55,317 bases of DNA from Microbotryomycetes sp. JL201 (Eukaryota > Basidiomycota > Microbotryomycetes), in the NCBI GenBank assembly GCA_033819885.1, contig JAQYUZ010000067.1:1-55317 (forward strand). The letters run 5' to 3'. Shown in pieces: positions 45,507-55,317 of this stretch. Position 1 is the first letter of the stretch. The number at the start of each line of letters is the position of its first letter. A model generated the notes under the pieces. The model made no database searches, was not told where the DNA came from, and was given only the letters and a program-made list of their open reading frames with translations. Position numbers and translations under genes: made by a program.

Positions 45507-45609
45507 ACCGTGTTTCACGCATTTGCATTTCACTTATAGCTCATCGTGTCTATGACGATCGGCGCCTAGTCCTCTCGGCTTCAACTGAGCTTCCCATTGT
45601 CCCTTGCGC

Positions 45610-46612
45610 TCACTCCACGACTCTCTCCATCCCTTGTCCATAACGCACTGCGATACCCGCTTGCCTGGCAGTGTCTCTCGGTGGCAATCCCGGGGGCAAG
45701 GCTGTCAAACAATTGCTTAGCAACACGTTGCGACATGCCGTGTTCAGTTCCAAACTCACTGCTGTCTCGTTGAACTGGTAGGCAAAGTTCTTGTCTGTCT
45801 CTTCAGACAAGATCGACCCGATCCACAACGTTTGGTGCCCAAGAGCGTATGAAGCCGAGACAATCAACGACGATGGCAAGTAGATCTGAGATCTGCCGTG
45901 TTTGATGATGGTCTCGATCGAGGTTCCCCACACGACTTCTTTGACGCCCGACCATCGCAATGCTGATGCGCACTGCACAGCGCGTCAGCTTGGTGTTGCT
46001 CACTAGCATGGTGTACGCTTACCATAGGACATGGCTCTCCATTGGTGTACATTGTGTAGTTGCGCCATGCGAGCAGCATTTCTTGTGGCGACAAACCTCT
46101 GTTTTTCAGGACCTCGGTGCAGGCGCGAATGGCCGACATTTCGCCATGCATGGATGGATCTGCAGAATCTGCTTCATATGCTGCAGACACAAAATAAACG
46201 ACATAGGCCTACCACCAATGACTCCAACTTGATTCGCTGCGACGCAGACAATCTCGTCTGTCCCGTCTGCTTTATGTTCAACGACGACCGATCCAAAAGG
46301 TGCGATTGAGCATGCGTCGCCGTTGATTTCTCGGACCGCGTCATTGGCAATACTGCCAATGCTGTCGTCAGCTCTGCCGAGAGACTGTTTCTGCCGTGCG
46401 CCTCACGCCATGTAATACTCCCGGTCAGCCGCAGGAATGTTATTAATGGCGAGATTTCGCTGGTCATCATTGTGCAAGCCGAGCCCTGCTCAAAGGCAAT
46501 GAGCGTACAAGCGAGCAGCTTTTGGGTGCGGGGGTCCGTGCGCACCTGGGTAATGTGTAGCCACCGCCAATCGGCAGACAAGCAAAAACAGTGTCGCTAC
46601 GGCCGTCTTCAT
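45610..46612 (-). CDS. Secreted cytidine/guanine deaminase-like protein
   Basis: A zinc-dependent deaminase-fold protein with a signal peptide (MKTAVATLFLLVCRLAVATHYPG), so it enters the secretory pathway. Zinc and catalytic residues are clear: HGEMSAIRACTEVL gives His and Glu, and PCPMCASALRW gives the two Cys. Around these lie ADSAIGSIAND, APFGSVVVEHK, VCVAANQ and, later, GVKEVVWGTSIETIIKHG and TDKNFAYQFN. This layout matches fungal secreted proteins of the CMP/dCMP deaminase superfamily, thought to act on guanine or cytidine-type bases. About five exons are used, with an intron at about 45974-46020 just after EPCPM. It diverges from a purine permease gene, which supports a role in nucleobase scavenging. 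The exact substrate is inference. Confidence 0.8.
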
Positions 46613-47072
46613 GGTATTCCCGGTCAAAAGTGTGCCGCAACGCTTGGATTGTCTGCAGAATAGCTTTCCATCTGATCGTCCTCCGCACGCGCCGCGGCCG
46701 ATGAGCTTCGGCCGACCGCTTCGGCCGACGCGAGATTGTAGAATTTCGGAGGCTGACCTATCAAAGCCATCGCACCACCCGCAGCGTCCGCAATCTCGGC
46801 CCTCCCCCACATCCAGGCCTCGCGCGGGAAACAAAACCCTGCAGCGCGATCGGAACGCGACTGCGCGGCCTTGCGAAACACGTTATCTCGGCTGCGATAC
46901 GCGAGATACTTTTGTCAATCCTGTCCTCCTCCTTCTCCTTCTCCTTCTTCTTCACCACGAACGCCACCCTCTTTTCTTCCTCGCTTACAGAGGCACATCC
47001 CTTTTAATCACCTTGCACTCCGCCTCAATTCGTTAGACGAGGCCGGCTTTCTATCGCTCGCCCTCCGTCACA
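46613..47072. promoter_or_regulatory. Divergent promoter, deaminase / purine permease
   Basis: A 460-bp region between the two start codons. It contains three CGGCCG palindromes within 33 bp (46695-46700, 46709-46714, 46722-46727). Two of them extend to TCGGCCGA, which looks like possible Zn2Cys6 half-site pairs. Two GATA-type sites fit HGATAR (reverse strand, at 46758-46763 and 46883-46888), but about one such site is expected by chance. The right half is pyrimidine-rich (TCCTCCTTCTCC-type) before the permease start. Confidence 0.5.
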
Positions 47073-48920
47073 ATGTCCTCGCTCAAAGGAGAACCGACGG
47101 TCGACCCTATCTCCACTACATCGCTGCAAGGTTTCAATGGTGGGCTGAGACCTCTACCTTGGTCAAAGTGGAACACGAAAGAGTTCTGGCTGGGAGATTA
47201 TGTGAGCGAGCTTGGCGCTCAGTCCACGTCTGATTCCCTGAAGTACTAACGATGTGCTTGTCCAGGACTATGCGATGCTCTTCATGCCTTACATTCCCAA
47301 AGTCACCTCTGAGAAATACAAGAATCGAGAAATGCCATTCTTCAGTGCCAATGAGCCTCTGCCAATCCTCTTGATGCTCTTGTTGAGCGTCCAACACTGC
47401 CTCGCAATGCTAGGCGGCTTGGTCACCCCGCCTCTATTGTGAGTTGAGACGTGTTGCCGATCCATCATTATCTGACTCTACTTTTGCCCGGTTAAAGGCT
47501 CGGTGGCGCCGGCGGAGCTGCTTTGGCGCCCGCTCAGCAAGCATACCTCATCTCTGCTTCCCTCATCATCTGTGGCTTGAGCACTGCTCTTCAGGTTTCA
47601 AGCATCAAGCTTCCGTTTGGCTACCGCCTCGGTTCTGGAGTTTTGACAGTAACGGGAACGTCTTTCGCCTTTATCGGATCATCTCTTGGCTACATCAACT
47701 CGCAATACGCAGAAGGTGGCATCTGTCAGCTTGACGCCAGCGGCAACAAGCTGCCGTGCGAGGCGGCTCTCGGCGCCGTTCTCGGTTCCGCCACCGTCGT
47801 TGGCATCATTGCCATCTTCATGTCTTTCACCCCTGCCAAGATCATCCGAAAGCTGTTCCCACCCATGGTCACCGGCGCAATCATGACTTTGATCGGCTGC
47901 AGTCTGATCAGTTCGGGCATCACCAATTGGGCCGGCGGAAGCGGGCCTTGCGCATCAGACTTTACAAAGGCATGTGTTAAAGGCGCTACATGGGGATCTG
48001 CCCGCTTGATCGGTCTCGGATTCCTCGTATTCGCATCAATTGTCGTCTTTGACTTGTTCGGCCCTCCGATGGTGCGCAACTGCTCCGTCTTCCTCGGACT
48101 GGTCCTCGGCATGATCGTTGCTGCCGGTACTGGCTACTTTAATGGCGCCGCTATCGACCGAGCACCGGTGATCACATTCAACTGGGTCCACCGCTTTCCT
48201 TTATCGGTCAAAGGCGACCTGGTTTTGCCTTTCCTCGCCTCGTTCATTGTCGTCTTGTCTGAGACGGTCGGCAACGTCACCGCCACATGCTCGGTGTCTG
48301 GCCTGCCAATCACCGGTGAAGACTTTTCAAAGCGCATCCAGGGCGGAATGCTCGCGGACACGTTGTTCGCATGCTTGGCCGGCCTCGCAACCGTCAGCCC
48401 CCTTACTACATTCTCGCAAAACATCGGCGTCATCGGCTTTACTCGCAATGGCTCGCGGTGGTCAGGCTACGGCTGCGCCTTGCTGCTTGTTCTCGCCGGC
48501 ATTTTTGGCAAAGTCGGCAGTCTTTTCGTCGCCATGCCTCCATCTGTTTTGGGCGGCTTGACGACTTTCTTGTTTGGTTCGGTTGCCATTACTGGTATCC
48601 GATTGCTCGCCATGGGTTGCTGCGTCACCTTGCCCCGGCCGATGGCAACGGAACACGGTCATAGGACATTTGCAGCTCAGCATGACGATGGCAAACGACC
48701 GGGCACGCGTATGATGGCGACCACACGGGCGCTGCTGTTTGTGTCTGCGGGGTTGACTGCGGCCATTGCTCAAGGCGAACCCTTTGCGCGCATCGGGATC
48801 CAGCGAGCTCTGAACGAGCTAGAAGCAATTCAAGAGCTGCCCGAGGTGCGGTCTTGGTCGTCTGTAAGCCTTGACTGTCAGGCCCGCGAGCCAGCAAAGT
48901 CGGCTCATCCTTTCACGTGA
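47073..48920 (+). CDS. Uric acid/xanthine-type permease, C-terminally truncated
   Basis: A nucleobase/ascorbate transporter (NAT/NCS2), closest in pattern to fungal UapA/UapC proteins. Exon 1 is 47073-47201 and exon 2 ends near 47440. Helix 1 has PILLMLLLSVQHCLAMLGGLVTPPLLLGG. Family motifs: QHCLAM, SETVGNVTATCSVSG (expected substrate-binding acidic residue), SPLTTFSQNIGVIGFTRNGSR (the NAT signature region) and MPPSVLGGLTTFLFGSVAITGIRLLA. Similarity stops at about 48611. The last two helices and the C-terminal tail of the family, ~110 residues starting with a DWTRRNRF-like stretch, are absent. The frame stays open without a stop to 48920 and runs in phase into the first exon of the next gene. 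It is either a truncated or fused gene, or an assembly join (see findings). Confidence 0.75.
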
Positions 48921-50544
48921 CTTGCAGAATCCAATAAGCAAGTCGATTTTTGACGCGAAACGACTGCTCAAGGAGGCACTCGCGCGCTCAGACGAGCTGC
49001 CCCTGCTTGCCTTGCACGCCATCAACGAAGCCGCAGGAGTAGCCCAGGCGCCAAGGTCGACTTTGCCGTGGGAACTCGTCGACCGTATCATCACGTTCGC
49101 ACTCGACTTTAACTCGTACAATTATGACTATCGGCTGCGCCAGCTGACACTGCTGTCCTTAATCCGCGTCAGCAGGCACTTTCACGACAAAGTGCGGCCA
49201 GTCGTTGCGCGCGAGCTCCACTTTACCAGCACGGCGCAGTACGAGAAGTATTATAACGCTTCGATCAGACACAGCACGTCGAAATCTGCACGCCGAGCTC
49301 GTGACCTCACCTTGTCCTACTCGGCGGACAACCTGAGCGAAGACGACGAGCCAGAATCGTTCCCTCAAATCGACTTTGTTAGTCACGCGTGGAACCTTGA
49401 CGACACGTCAACTGAAGACTCTCGAGGAGGAAATCACTCTTGGACCTTTGTCTTGCCTGTGTTGCGATGCATTGGCAGTGTCCGCGTCGTTCACTTGAGC
49501 CTGCAGATCAGTTTGACACCGGACCGGGAAGGCGTCCATCAAGCGCTGAGCCGCGTGGCACATGAGGCGTATCAGTTCGAAACGTTGAACACGGTACAAG
49601 AGTTTCGTCTGACCCTTGACGGCTGCGGCGACTCTGCAGGCCGCATGATATTCCCAGAACTGCTTCTGTGGGCGGAGTCGTTGCGATCCCTTGTCGTTAC
49701 AGTTAAACCGGGCCAGACACTCGATCGGGTCGGGGACCTGACAGATTGGGAACCTACGGAAGCACCACAACGGCGCTGGCAGTAAGTTGCCTTCATGAAT
49801 CTTGGTCTCGGGAGATCTCGGTCACTCAAAGTCATGCCGTATGACAGCGAACTAGTTGTGCGAACCTGCCACATTCAATTGCAGACGCTGTTGGAACTCC
49901 TTTCGGACGACATGGTCAATAATCCTCTACGCAGCCTCGACGTCAATGGCTATGTTGACCAAGAATCGTTCGCAAGTGCTAGGGACTTGGTTCAACCGCT
50001 GTACAGCCGCATTCCTAAGACCATAACCCATCTCGGGATCGGTCTTGGCTACTTGGATGACGACGGACCACAAGATGAACCGAGACGCGGTTACTGCAAA
50101 TGGATGACCGAACAATACTTTGATTGTATCGAATCGTGTCAAGGTCTGCGGCACCTTCGACTTGCTCTTCAGTATTTCCACAAATCGACTGTCATGAAGC
50201 GTACACGACGACTTGCTCTCATGCCTCTTCTCAAAAATTTGGTCATTGACGCACCGTTCTCGCTCCTCGAGTACGCAGATAAGGGTTCAGACTTGCCGAG
50301 ATCGATAGGCGACCAGTTTGACTTTCTCAACATCCTGTTGCCTTTCCTTCAGGACGTGCGCGCATTCAGTGCGCTTCAAAACATCGAGCTGGTCTTGACT
50401 GGCGGCACGGAACACCGTACGAAAGATTTGTGGGGTCGTACGAGAAACGAAAGTCAAACGTTTCGTCAGGTTTGCGCACTGCGCAACATTTCCCTCTCGA
50501 TCAGCTGGCTGTCGAACGAGGCAGGTTGGCACCCTCGAGAGTGA
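48711..50544 (+). CDS. F-box-like protein
   Basis: The first exon (MMATTRALLFV...) ends ELPE at a GTGCGG donor. The intron runs to TTGCAG at about 48928, and the second exon starts NPISKSIFDAKRLLKEAL. An F-box-like segment STLPWELVDRIITFAL is followed by RQLTLLSLIRVSRHFHDKVRPVV, the usual continuation in fungal F-box proteins. Such proteins act as substrate adaptors of SCF ubiquitin ligases. The C-terminal ~450 residues have leucine-spaced repeats (LRSLVVTVKPG, LRHLRLALQYF, LKNLVIDAPF) that look like irregular leucine-rich repeats. The junction at 49783-49830 can be joined by a short GTAAGT...GGGAG intron, but this is uncertain. Its promoter would lie in the ~100 bp after the broken permease. 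The start is therefore doubtful. Confidence 0.6.
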
Positions 50545-50705
50545 GCTTGCAGCGGCTTCTGCACCTTGGGTTCGCCTGCGTCACACAATGCACTGGTAAT
50601 TTCTTCTCGACCCACACTCTCGATGTGCATGTCTATCAGAAACACAAATATTTGACTGCAACAAGGTCGCTATCAAGAGCAGAAAGATTTGACCGCTTGC
50701 CAAGT

Positions 50706-51676
50706 TTACCAAGGAATGACGGTGCCCTCGTTCGAGTAGAACGTGAGATCTTCAAGATCCTCTTTCGAAAACAATTTGTAACTGCGATGGATAACGTGTA
50801 GAGAGAGATTAGTTAATGTGGCAAAGCAGGTCGTCAGAGCTGCGACTTGCGCATCTTCGGCAGCTTGTTCGACGGTGATGGCACCGTTGCCGCCGTTCAT
50901 GTCGGTGACGACGTAGCCTGGTGACAAGAGAAGGGTCTTGAAGCCTTCCTATTGACGGCTCGAATGGATCAGTCGCCACCCATGAGCTCAGGACATTGTT
51001 ACTTACGCCCTTGAGAACGTCACTCAGCTTGCGGGCATACATGTTGAGCGCAGTTTTGGAGATTGAGTAAGCGGCAATACCCGGACCAAACCCAAAATCA
51101 AAGCCAATGGATGCCAGCTGGAAATCAGGTAGATCGGATCAGTTGCCTTGGCATGGCTTTGGATGGGATAAGCGAACGCACGCCGGTGCTAAGGAACCAG
51201 ATCTGCTTCTTGTTTCCCTTGCGCAACAACCGAAGGAAGGCCGTCGTGGTGTAGATCTGGCCGAACAGATTGACATCCAAATTGGCCTGCAGATCTTGGC
51301 CGAGACCGCTGTACGAGCCGAGCTGTCAATTTTAGTGTAGACATACCGGAAAGTCTCGGGATCACTCGTCCAAGACAGTCTTTGGTCCCCCGACATTCAC
51401 ACCGGCGTTGTTGATCAGAACATCAACGCCGTTCTTGGCAATGCCGAGCTGCTCGACTTGCTTTGCCGCCTCCTTTGCACTGTCCTCGGAAGAGACATCA
51501 TGCTTGACGATGGCGAGACGGTCCCCGTACTTTGATTTGAGATCGCTGAGCTCCTTTGCGCCGGAAAGGTCGCGAACGAGTGCAATGACGGCTCCGTCAT
51601 TGCTAGATTCGAGAAGCTTTTTGGCATAACCAAAACCGATGCCGCGAGAGGCGCCAGTGATAGCGTAGACAACCAT
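50706..51676 (-). CDS. Short-chain dehydrogenase/reductase, classical
   Basis: An NAD(P)-dependent oxidoreductase. The start MVVYAITGASRGIGFGYAKKLL has the TGxxxGIG cofactor motif. VKHDVSSEDSA and VDVLINNAGVNVGG (the NNAG motif) follow. The active-site Ser lies in WFLST, just before an intron, and Tyr-x-x-x-Lys in AAYSISKTALNMYARKL. The C-terminal part has LLLSPGYVVTDMNGGNGA, the usual PG motif with a downstream Thr. About four to five exons are used, with introns near 51340-51370, 51120-51180 and 50945-51005. The pattern resembles the sniffer/C-factor-like SDRs of fungi. The substrate is unknown. It converges with the F-box gene. Confidence 0.83.
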
Positions 51677-52717
51677 GACAGGCTATTGAAGGAGAATGTG
51701 TGATGGAGAAGAGAGAGAGAGAGGAACGATGCCTTCTTGTCTCATTGATCACCTGCATCCTGGAATGCGCTGCGCGGCTGACCGAGCTTTTTAGGCGGAG
51801 AAATCCCTGCATCTGTGATGTAAGCAGTGTCACACGCGTGAAATGAATCATTGGATCGCTCACGAAGCTGATGTACGTAATTGGGCTGAGCAAGCATGAT
51901 GATTTGACGCCAACGTCAGCGGTGATTACGCGAAAAGTGCGACATGACAAAGGCGATGATAACGACAGAATGGTGAATCAGCTTGAGGGCGTATTACGGT
52001 TATCGGATATACTGCCCGTTAGTCTCGATTCGCAGCCTCATTTTGGCAAGTTCATTCGGCAAGTTGAGGACCAGCGGATGCAGTTCAGGAAACTTATTCA
52101 TTTTGGGAAGTGGGACACGGGCAGGAGTGGGTTTCTTGTCCCCCATAGCGATAAGGGTGCATGGTAGCTAAAGTCCGCTGGTCTTCATTTTCATCTATTT
52201 GATTGACTGGCATCAGCCCGGCGCCGCCCAGCTACCAAAAATTTAAGCCGAGCATTCACGGAATGGTGCTCTGGTCGCAGATGGAGCTGAACGTCAATCG
52301 GGCGATGTACTCATTGAGACTTTGGGTCGCCTGCTAGTCGTCTCGAGCGCGCGCTTCTGGACTCGATGGAGCCAGCCCAGGAAGCGTGACCGAGTTGCCG
52401 GGCGTGTTGTATTACAGCCAGGTCCGTCTTCGTGCGTTTCATCAGGTCATCGTAAGCTCTTGTCGAGTTTTTGGAACTCGATACCCATGCCTCACCTGTC
52501 GGCACAGACTGCGGGGTCAAAAGAGACTCTTGACGACAAAGGTGCAAAACTTGTGAGAACGAATAGTACTCCGGGACGGGGTGCCACACTCTCTTGAATG
52601 TTTGATAGTCGCTGTAGTCATGTGTCGTGCGTCAGAATATTCCACCAGGCTTACATTAGTCATCCGGGCGCTCGCGTCAAAGCGGACGCAAAGGCGCAGG
52701 CCGCTTAAACTGATCGT
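51677..52717. other. Intergenic, SDR to thioredoxin reductase
   Basis: About 1 kb between divergent start codons. A purine-rich GAGAGAGAGAG tract sits at about 51709-51721, in the SDR 5' flank. Open frames at 51871-52167 and 52311-52597 show no known domain. The right part is presumably the thioredoxin reductase promoter. No gene is supported. Confidence 0.45.
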
Positions 52718-54439
52718 ATGCTCTTGCGCTCCCGTGCAGCTTGCCACCTCTCTGCTCGCACACTCACTCGCCGATCCCTGTCGACGTACACGTCATCTGC
52801 CCGTCCTCGTCAATCCACGTTTGCTTGTGCGAGCGCGTTTGCGATTGCCGCCGCCGCTCCATCGCTTGACCGCCCGTTGTCGACTTCATCAAGCTCAAGC
52901 TTCACTCTCAACTCGTCCAGAATGGCACCCATCGTTGCCAACGGCGAAGCTGCCGCAGAACTCAAGACTGGGTACATCAGCCATCCGCACCAAGTTCTGC
53001 ACGCCACAAACTGACCTTGCACGCGCCCGCACCAACAGATCAAATGTCCACAAGGTCGTCGTGATTGGCTCTGGTCCTGCAGGTCCGTCATCTCGACGCA
53101 GTCGCTGTGACCGGCTCGATTCCTGACAAATCAACGCCCTTTTCTCTCACCACTTCGTCACGCAATCAATCGAAACGCTTTCACTCGGACCACAGGTCAC
53201 ACTGCATGCATTTACCTTGCTCGTGCCGCCCTGGAGCCCATCATGTACGAGGTGAGCTTGGTTCGAGCCGTTTTGAGCGGGTGGCGAGCCGACGAAACGA
53301 TACTGACGATGACACATACACAGGGCATGCTTGCTAATGGCACGGCCGCGGGGGGCCAGCTGACCACCACAACAGGTTTCGTCCATTCCGGCGTCTTTGG
53401 GCGTGTAGAGACTGACTTTGGCTGTTTTCCGCCACTCTGCAGACGTCGAGAACTTGTGAGCGTCCTTGGGCCGGCCTGTCGATGTCCGCAGCACTAACAC
53501 AAGTTTGAATAGCCCTGGATTTCCTGAAGGTATTCGCGGACCCGAGATGATGGACTTGTTCCGTGCACAATCGGCTCGCTTCGGCACCGACATTCGCACC
53601 GAGACAATCTCGAAAGTTGGTAAGTGCGACCCGTCCAGCACCAGTATAAACAGCTTACACATGATATGTAGACCTGTCCTCACGTCCATTCAAGCTCTGG
53701 CGGGAAGGTGCCGAGCAAGAAGAGCCTGAACTCGCTCAAACGCTTATCATTGCTACCGGTGCCAGCGCCAGGCGTATGCACTTGCCTGGCGAGGAGACGT
53801 ACTGGCAGTCTGGTATTTCGGCTTGCGCCGTTTGCGATGGTGCCGTGCCAATCTTCAGGAAAAAGCCGCTCGCCGTTGTCGGCGGTGGCGACTCGGCTTG
53901 TGAAGAGGCAATCTATCTGACAAAGGTGTGTCTTGTCCACTACAATTGCCGAATTGTGTGGACTGACATGAAGTTGCGCAACGTTGGTCTAGTATGCCTC
54001 GCACGTTTATGTCCTCGTCCGTCGCGACGTCCTCCGCGCCTCCAAGGTCATGGCCAAGCGGTTGACCTCACATCCGAAAGTCACGGTGCTCTGGAACACG
54101 GTGCCCACCGAGGCAAAGGGCGACGGCGACCTTTTACAAGCTTTGACCATCGAGTCGACCAAGACGGGCGAAAAGTCAGAGCTTCAAGTGAACGGTCTGT
54201 TTTACGCCATTGGTCATGTTCCTGCTACGTCTCTCGTCCGCGGTCAACTCGAGACGGACGAAGATGGTTACATCATCACCGAGCCTGGAACTTCAGTCAC
54301 CTCAGTCAAGGGTGTGTTTGCTGCCGGTGACGTCCAAGATAAAAAGTACAGGCAGGCCATCACATCTGCCGGTTCAGGTTGCATTGCAGCTCTCGAAGCA
54401 GAGCGATTGTTGGCAGAGGAGGAAGAAATGCAAGAATGA
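52718..54439 (+). CDS. TRR1: Thioredoxin reductase (low-Mr, fungal type)
   Basis: An FAD/NADPH enzyme that reduces thioredoxin. The N-terminal extension ([20 protein letters not shown]) is a likely mitochondrial leader. An in-frame [10 protein letters not shown] at 52922 could start a cytosolic form. The FAD motif is [13 protein letters not shown], followed by [13 protein letters not shown] and [19 protein letters not shown]. The redox-active pair is in [12 protein letters not shown]. The NADPH motif is [12 protein letters not shown]. The end has [16 protein letters not shown], typical of the family. Exons are separated by short introns. Those around DVENF are 53378-53445 and about 53459-53512, and a broken copy of them lies 1.2 kb downstream. 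All catalytic motifs are present. Confidence 0.9.
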
Positions 54440-54570
54440 GCCAGTTTTAGAGCTTTTGCTTGTATTATGTGGGCTTTGGGCTGTGAAAATGTTTGCAAGT
54501 AGAACATGAAATACCGTATAGACATATCAATGGCACGTGCTACGAGACACTCTCACGTCAAAGCTGAGAG

Positions 54571-54689
54571 GGGCCAATTGACCACAACGACAGGTTTCAT
54601 CAATTTCGGCGCCTTTGCGCGTGTAGAGACTGACTTGGGCTGCTTTCCGCCACTCTGCAGACGTGGAGAACTTGTGAGCGTCCTTGGGC
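54571..54689 (+). pseudogene. Relic copy of a TRR1 exon-intron segment
   Basis: These 119 bp match 53353-53471 inside TRR1 with about 12 differences (~90% identity). The copy covers part of the GGQLTTTT exon, a whole intron, the 13-nt DVENF exon and the start of the next intron. Since introns are retained it is a DNA-level duplication, not a retrocopy. It has no start and is not expected to encode anything. It lies 132 bp after the TRR1 stop. Confidence 0.8.
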
Positions 54690-54854
54690 AGTTGTGTCAA
54701 CGTCTGCGGTACTGACACAGCTCTGTGTCCTGCTCAGGAGATCGCTTCAACGTACACTCTCACACCTTCGCGTACCTCGCTTCGTCAAAGTCCCACACGT
54801 TCTGATCGCGTCTGCCCTTCTCGTCCTTCCTGTGCCGCTGGCACCCGCCTAGTC

Positions 54855-55317
54855 ATGACAAACGAAGCCGACCCATCCGACGTGGCAAACCGCACGATCA
54901 GTGAGCGCAGGCCGGCGAACGTTACACGCGAGCATACCATCCCCCTTTTCCCACTAGGCTACGACTTTCGGTCGTATCAGACGGCACTACAACGTGTTCT
55001 CGAGACCGGACTGCGCGAGGCAGTGAGTGCATACCCGGCAAGCACATGAGGTCTCATCTGTGCACTGCCTCAGCTCGAGAAATCACCCGGTACCCGACAG
55101 GAGCTCCTGCAACTCGTCAAAATGTCGATCCTTTCCGACGTGAGCCGTGATCTTTGCGGTGGCACCTCCACCAACAACATCCACGCAAGCAACCGCGCCG
55201 GGCTTTACGCCAGCTTGCTGAGGCTGGTCGCCCCCTTTGTCTCGCAAAGGGGAGGCGACCAAATCTTGCAGCTCCATTCAGAGGAGCCCGGCGAAGCCGT
55301 CGGCGGCGACATCGCAA
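54855..55317 (+). CDS. Hypothetical protein, 3' part outside the window
   Basis: The first exon starts MTNEADPSDVANRTISERR and ends LETGLREA at a GTGAGT donor (55023). A 51-bp intron ends TGCCTCAG at 55073. The second exon runs LEKSPGTRQELLQLVKMSIL and continues open to the window edge with SDVSRDLCGGTSTNN. It is helical, with no signal peptide. I do not recognise the family. The gene is incomplete here, and its upstream flank contains the TRR1 relic. Confidence 0.45.

Noticed and set aside
46758-46888. GATA-factor control of the deaminase/permease promoter
   Set aside because: Two HGATAR matches in 460 bp is about what chance gives. The sites are noted but not claimed.
48540-48720. A GTATCC donor at about 48597 splicing the permease to a continuing exon
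   Set aside because: The downstream frame it opens is short and has no resemblance to the missing NAT helices.

Overview
The window is nuclear DNA of a fungus, most likely a basidiomycete. Genes lie close together on both strands and are cut by many short introns, usually 52-68 bp, with GT (sometimes GC) donors, CTGAC/CTAAC-like branch sites and CAG/TAG acceptors. The gene set is fungal: a TOK outward-rectifier K+ channel, a fungal phytochrome histidine kinase, fungal thioredoxin reductase, mS41 and DCP1. I cannot name the species. Bases 1-110 look like a poor contig end (T/A homopolymers, then a long C run). The last gene runs off the right edge.

Layout. 0.3-5.7 kb: an unknown four-exon gene (-) and the TOK channel (+), whose second pore filter is split around a 7-nt exon. 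6-11 kb: two tandem SET/MYND (SMYD-type) methyltransferase genes (-). 11.8-17 kb: a formaldehyde-handling block. S-formylglutathione hydrolase (+) is followed by a tandemly duplicated pair, each a double-psi-beta-barrel (expansin/RlpA-like) gene (+) facing a GFA-type glutathione-formaldehyde enzyme gene (-). The first barrel copy has lost its start and membrane anchor. 17.5-23.3 kb: phytochrome (+), then an unknown gene (+). 23.4-31.5 kb: secreted GDSL esterase (-), KHDC4-like KH protein (+), sugar transporter (-), mitoribosomal mS41 (-). 31.7-40.8 kb: mitochondrial-type two-RRM protein (+), a large protein that resembles the SYCP2/Red1 meiotic axis family (-), decapping factor DCP1 (+), a hot-dog thioesterase (-). 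41-45.5 kb: SDR (+), TFIIF beta (+), exosome RRP42 (+). 45.6-51.7 kb: secreted deaminase (-) divergent from a uric acid/xanthine-type permease (+). The permease loses its last helices and runs in frame into an F-box-like gene (+). A second SDR (-) follows. 52.7-54.4 kb: thioredoxin reductase (+) with a broken copy of two of its introns just downstream, then the start of an unknown gene.

Functional links. SFGH and the GFA enzymes both belong to glutathione-dependent formaldehyde detoxification and are adjacent. The secreted deaminase and the purine permease share a 460-bp divergent promoter, which suggests nucleobase scavenging. mS41 and the RRM protein, both with mitochondrial-type N-termini, share a 161-bp divergent promoter. 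Most reading-frame breaks I met at first disappeared when other splice sites were used. The main exceptions are one SFGH junction, which may hide a single-nucleotide exon, and one spot in the second SMYD gene. Two further junctions, in the first SMYD and the F-box-like genes, can be joined but not uniquely. No intact transposon, LTR element, CRISPR array or rRNA was seen.
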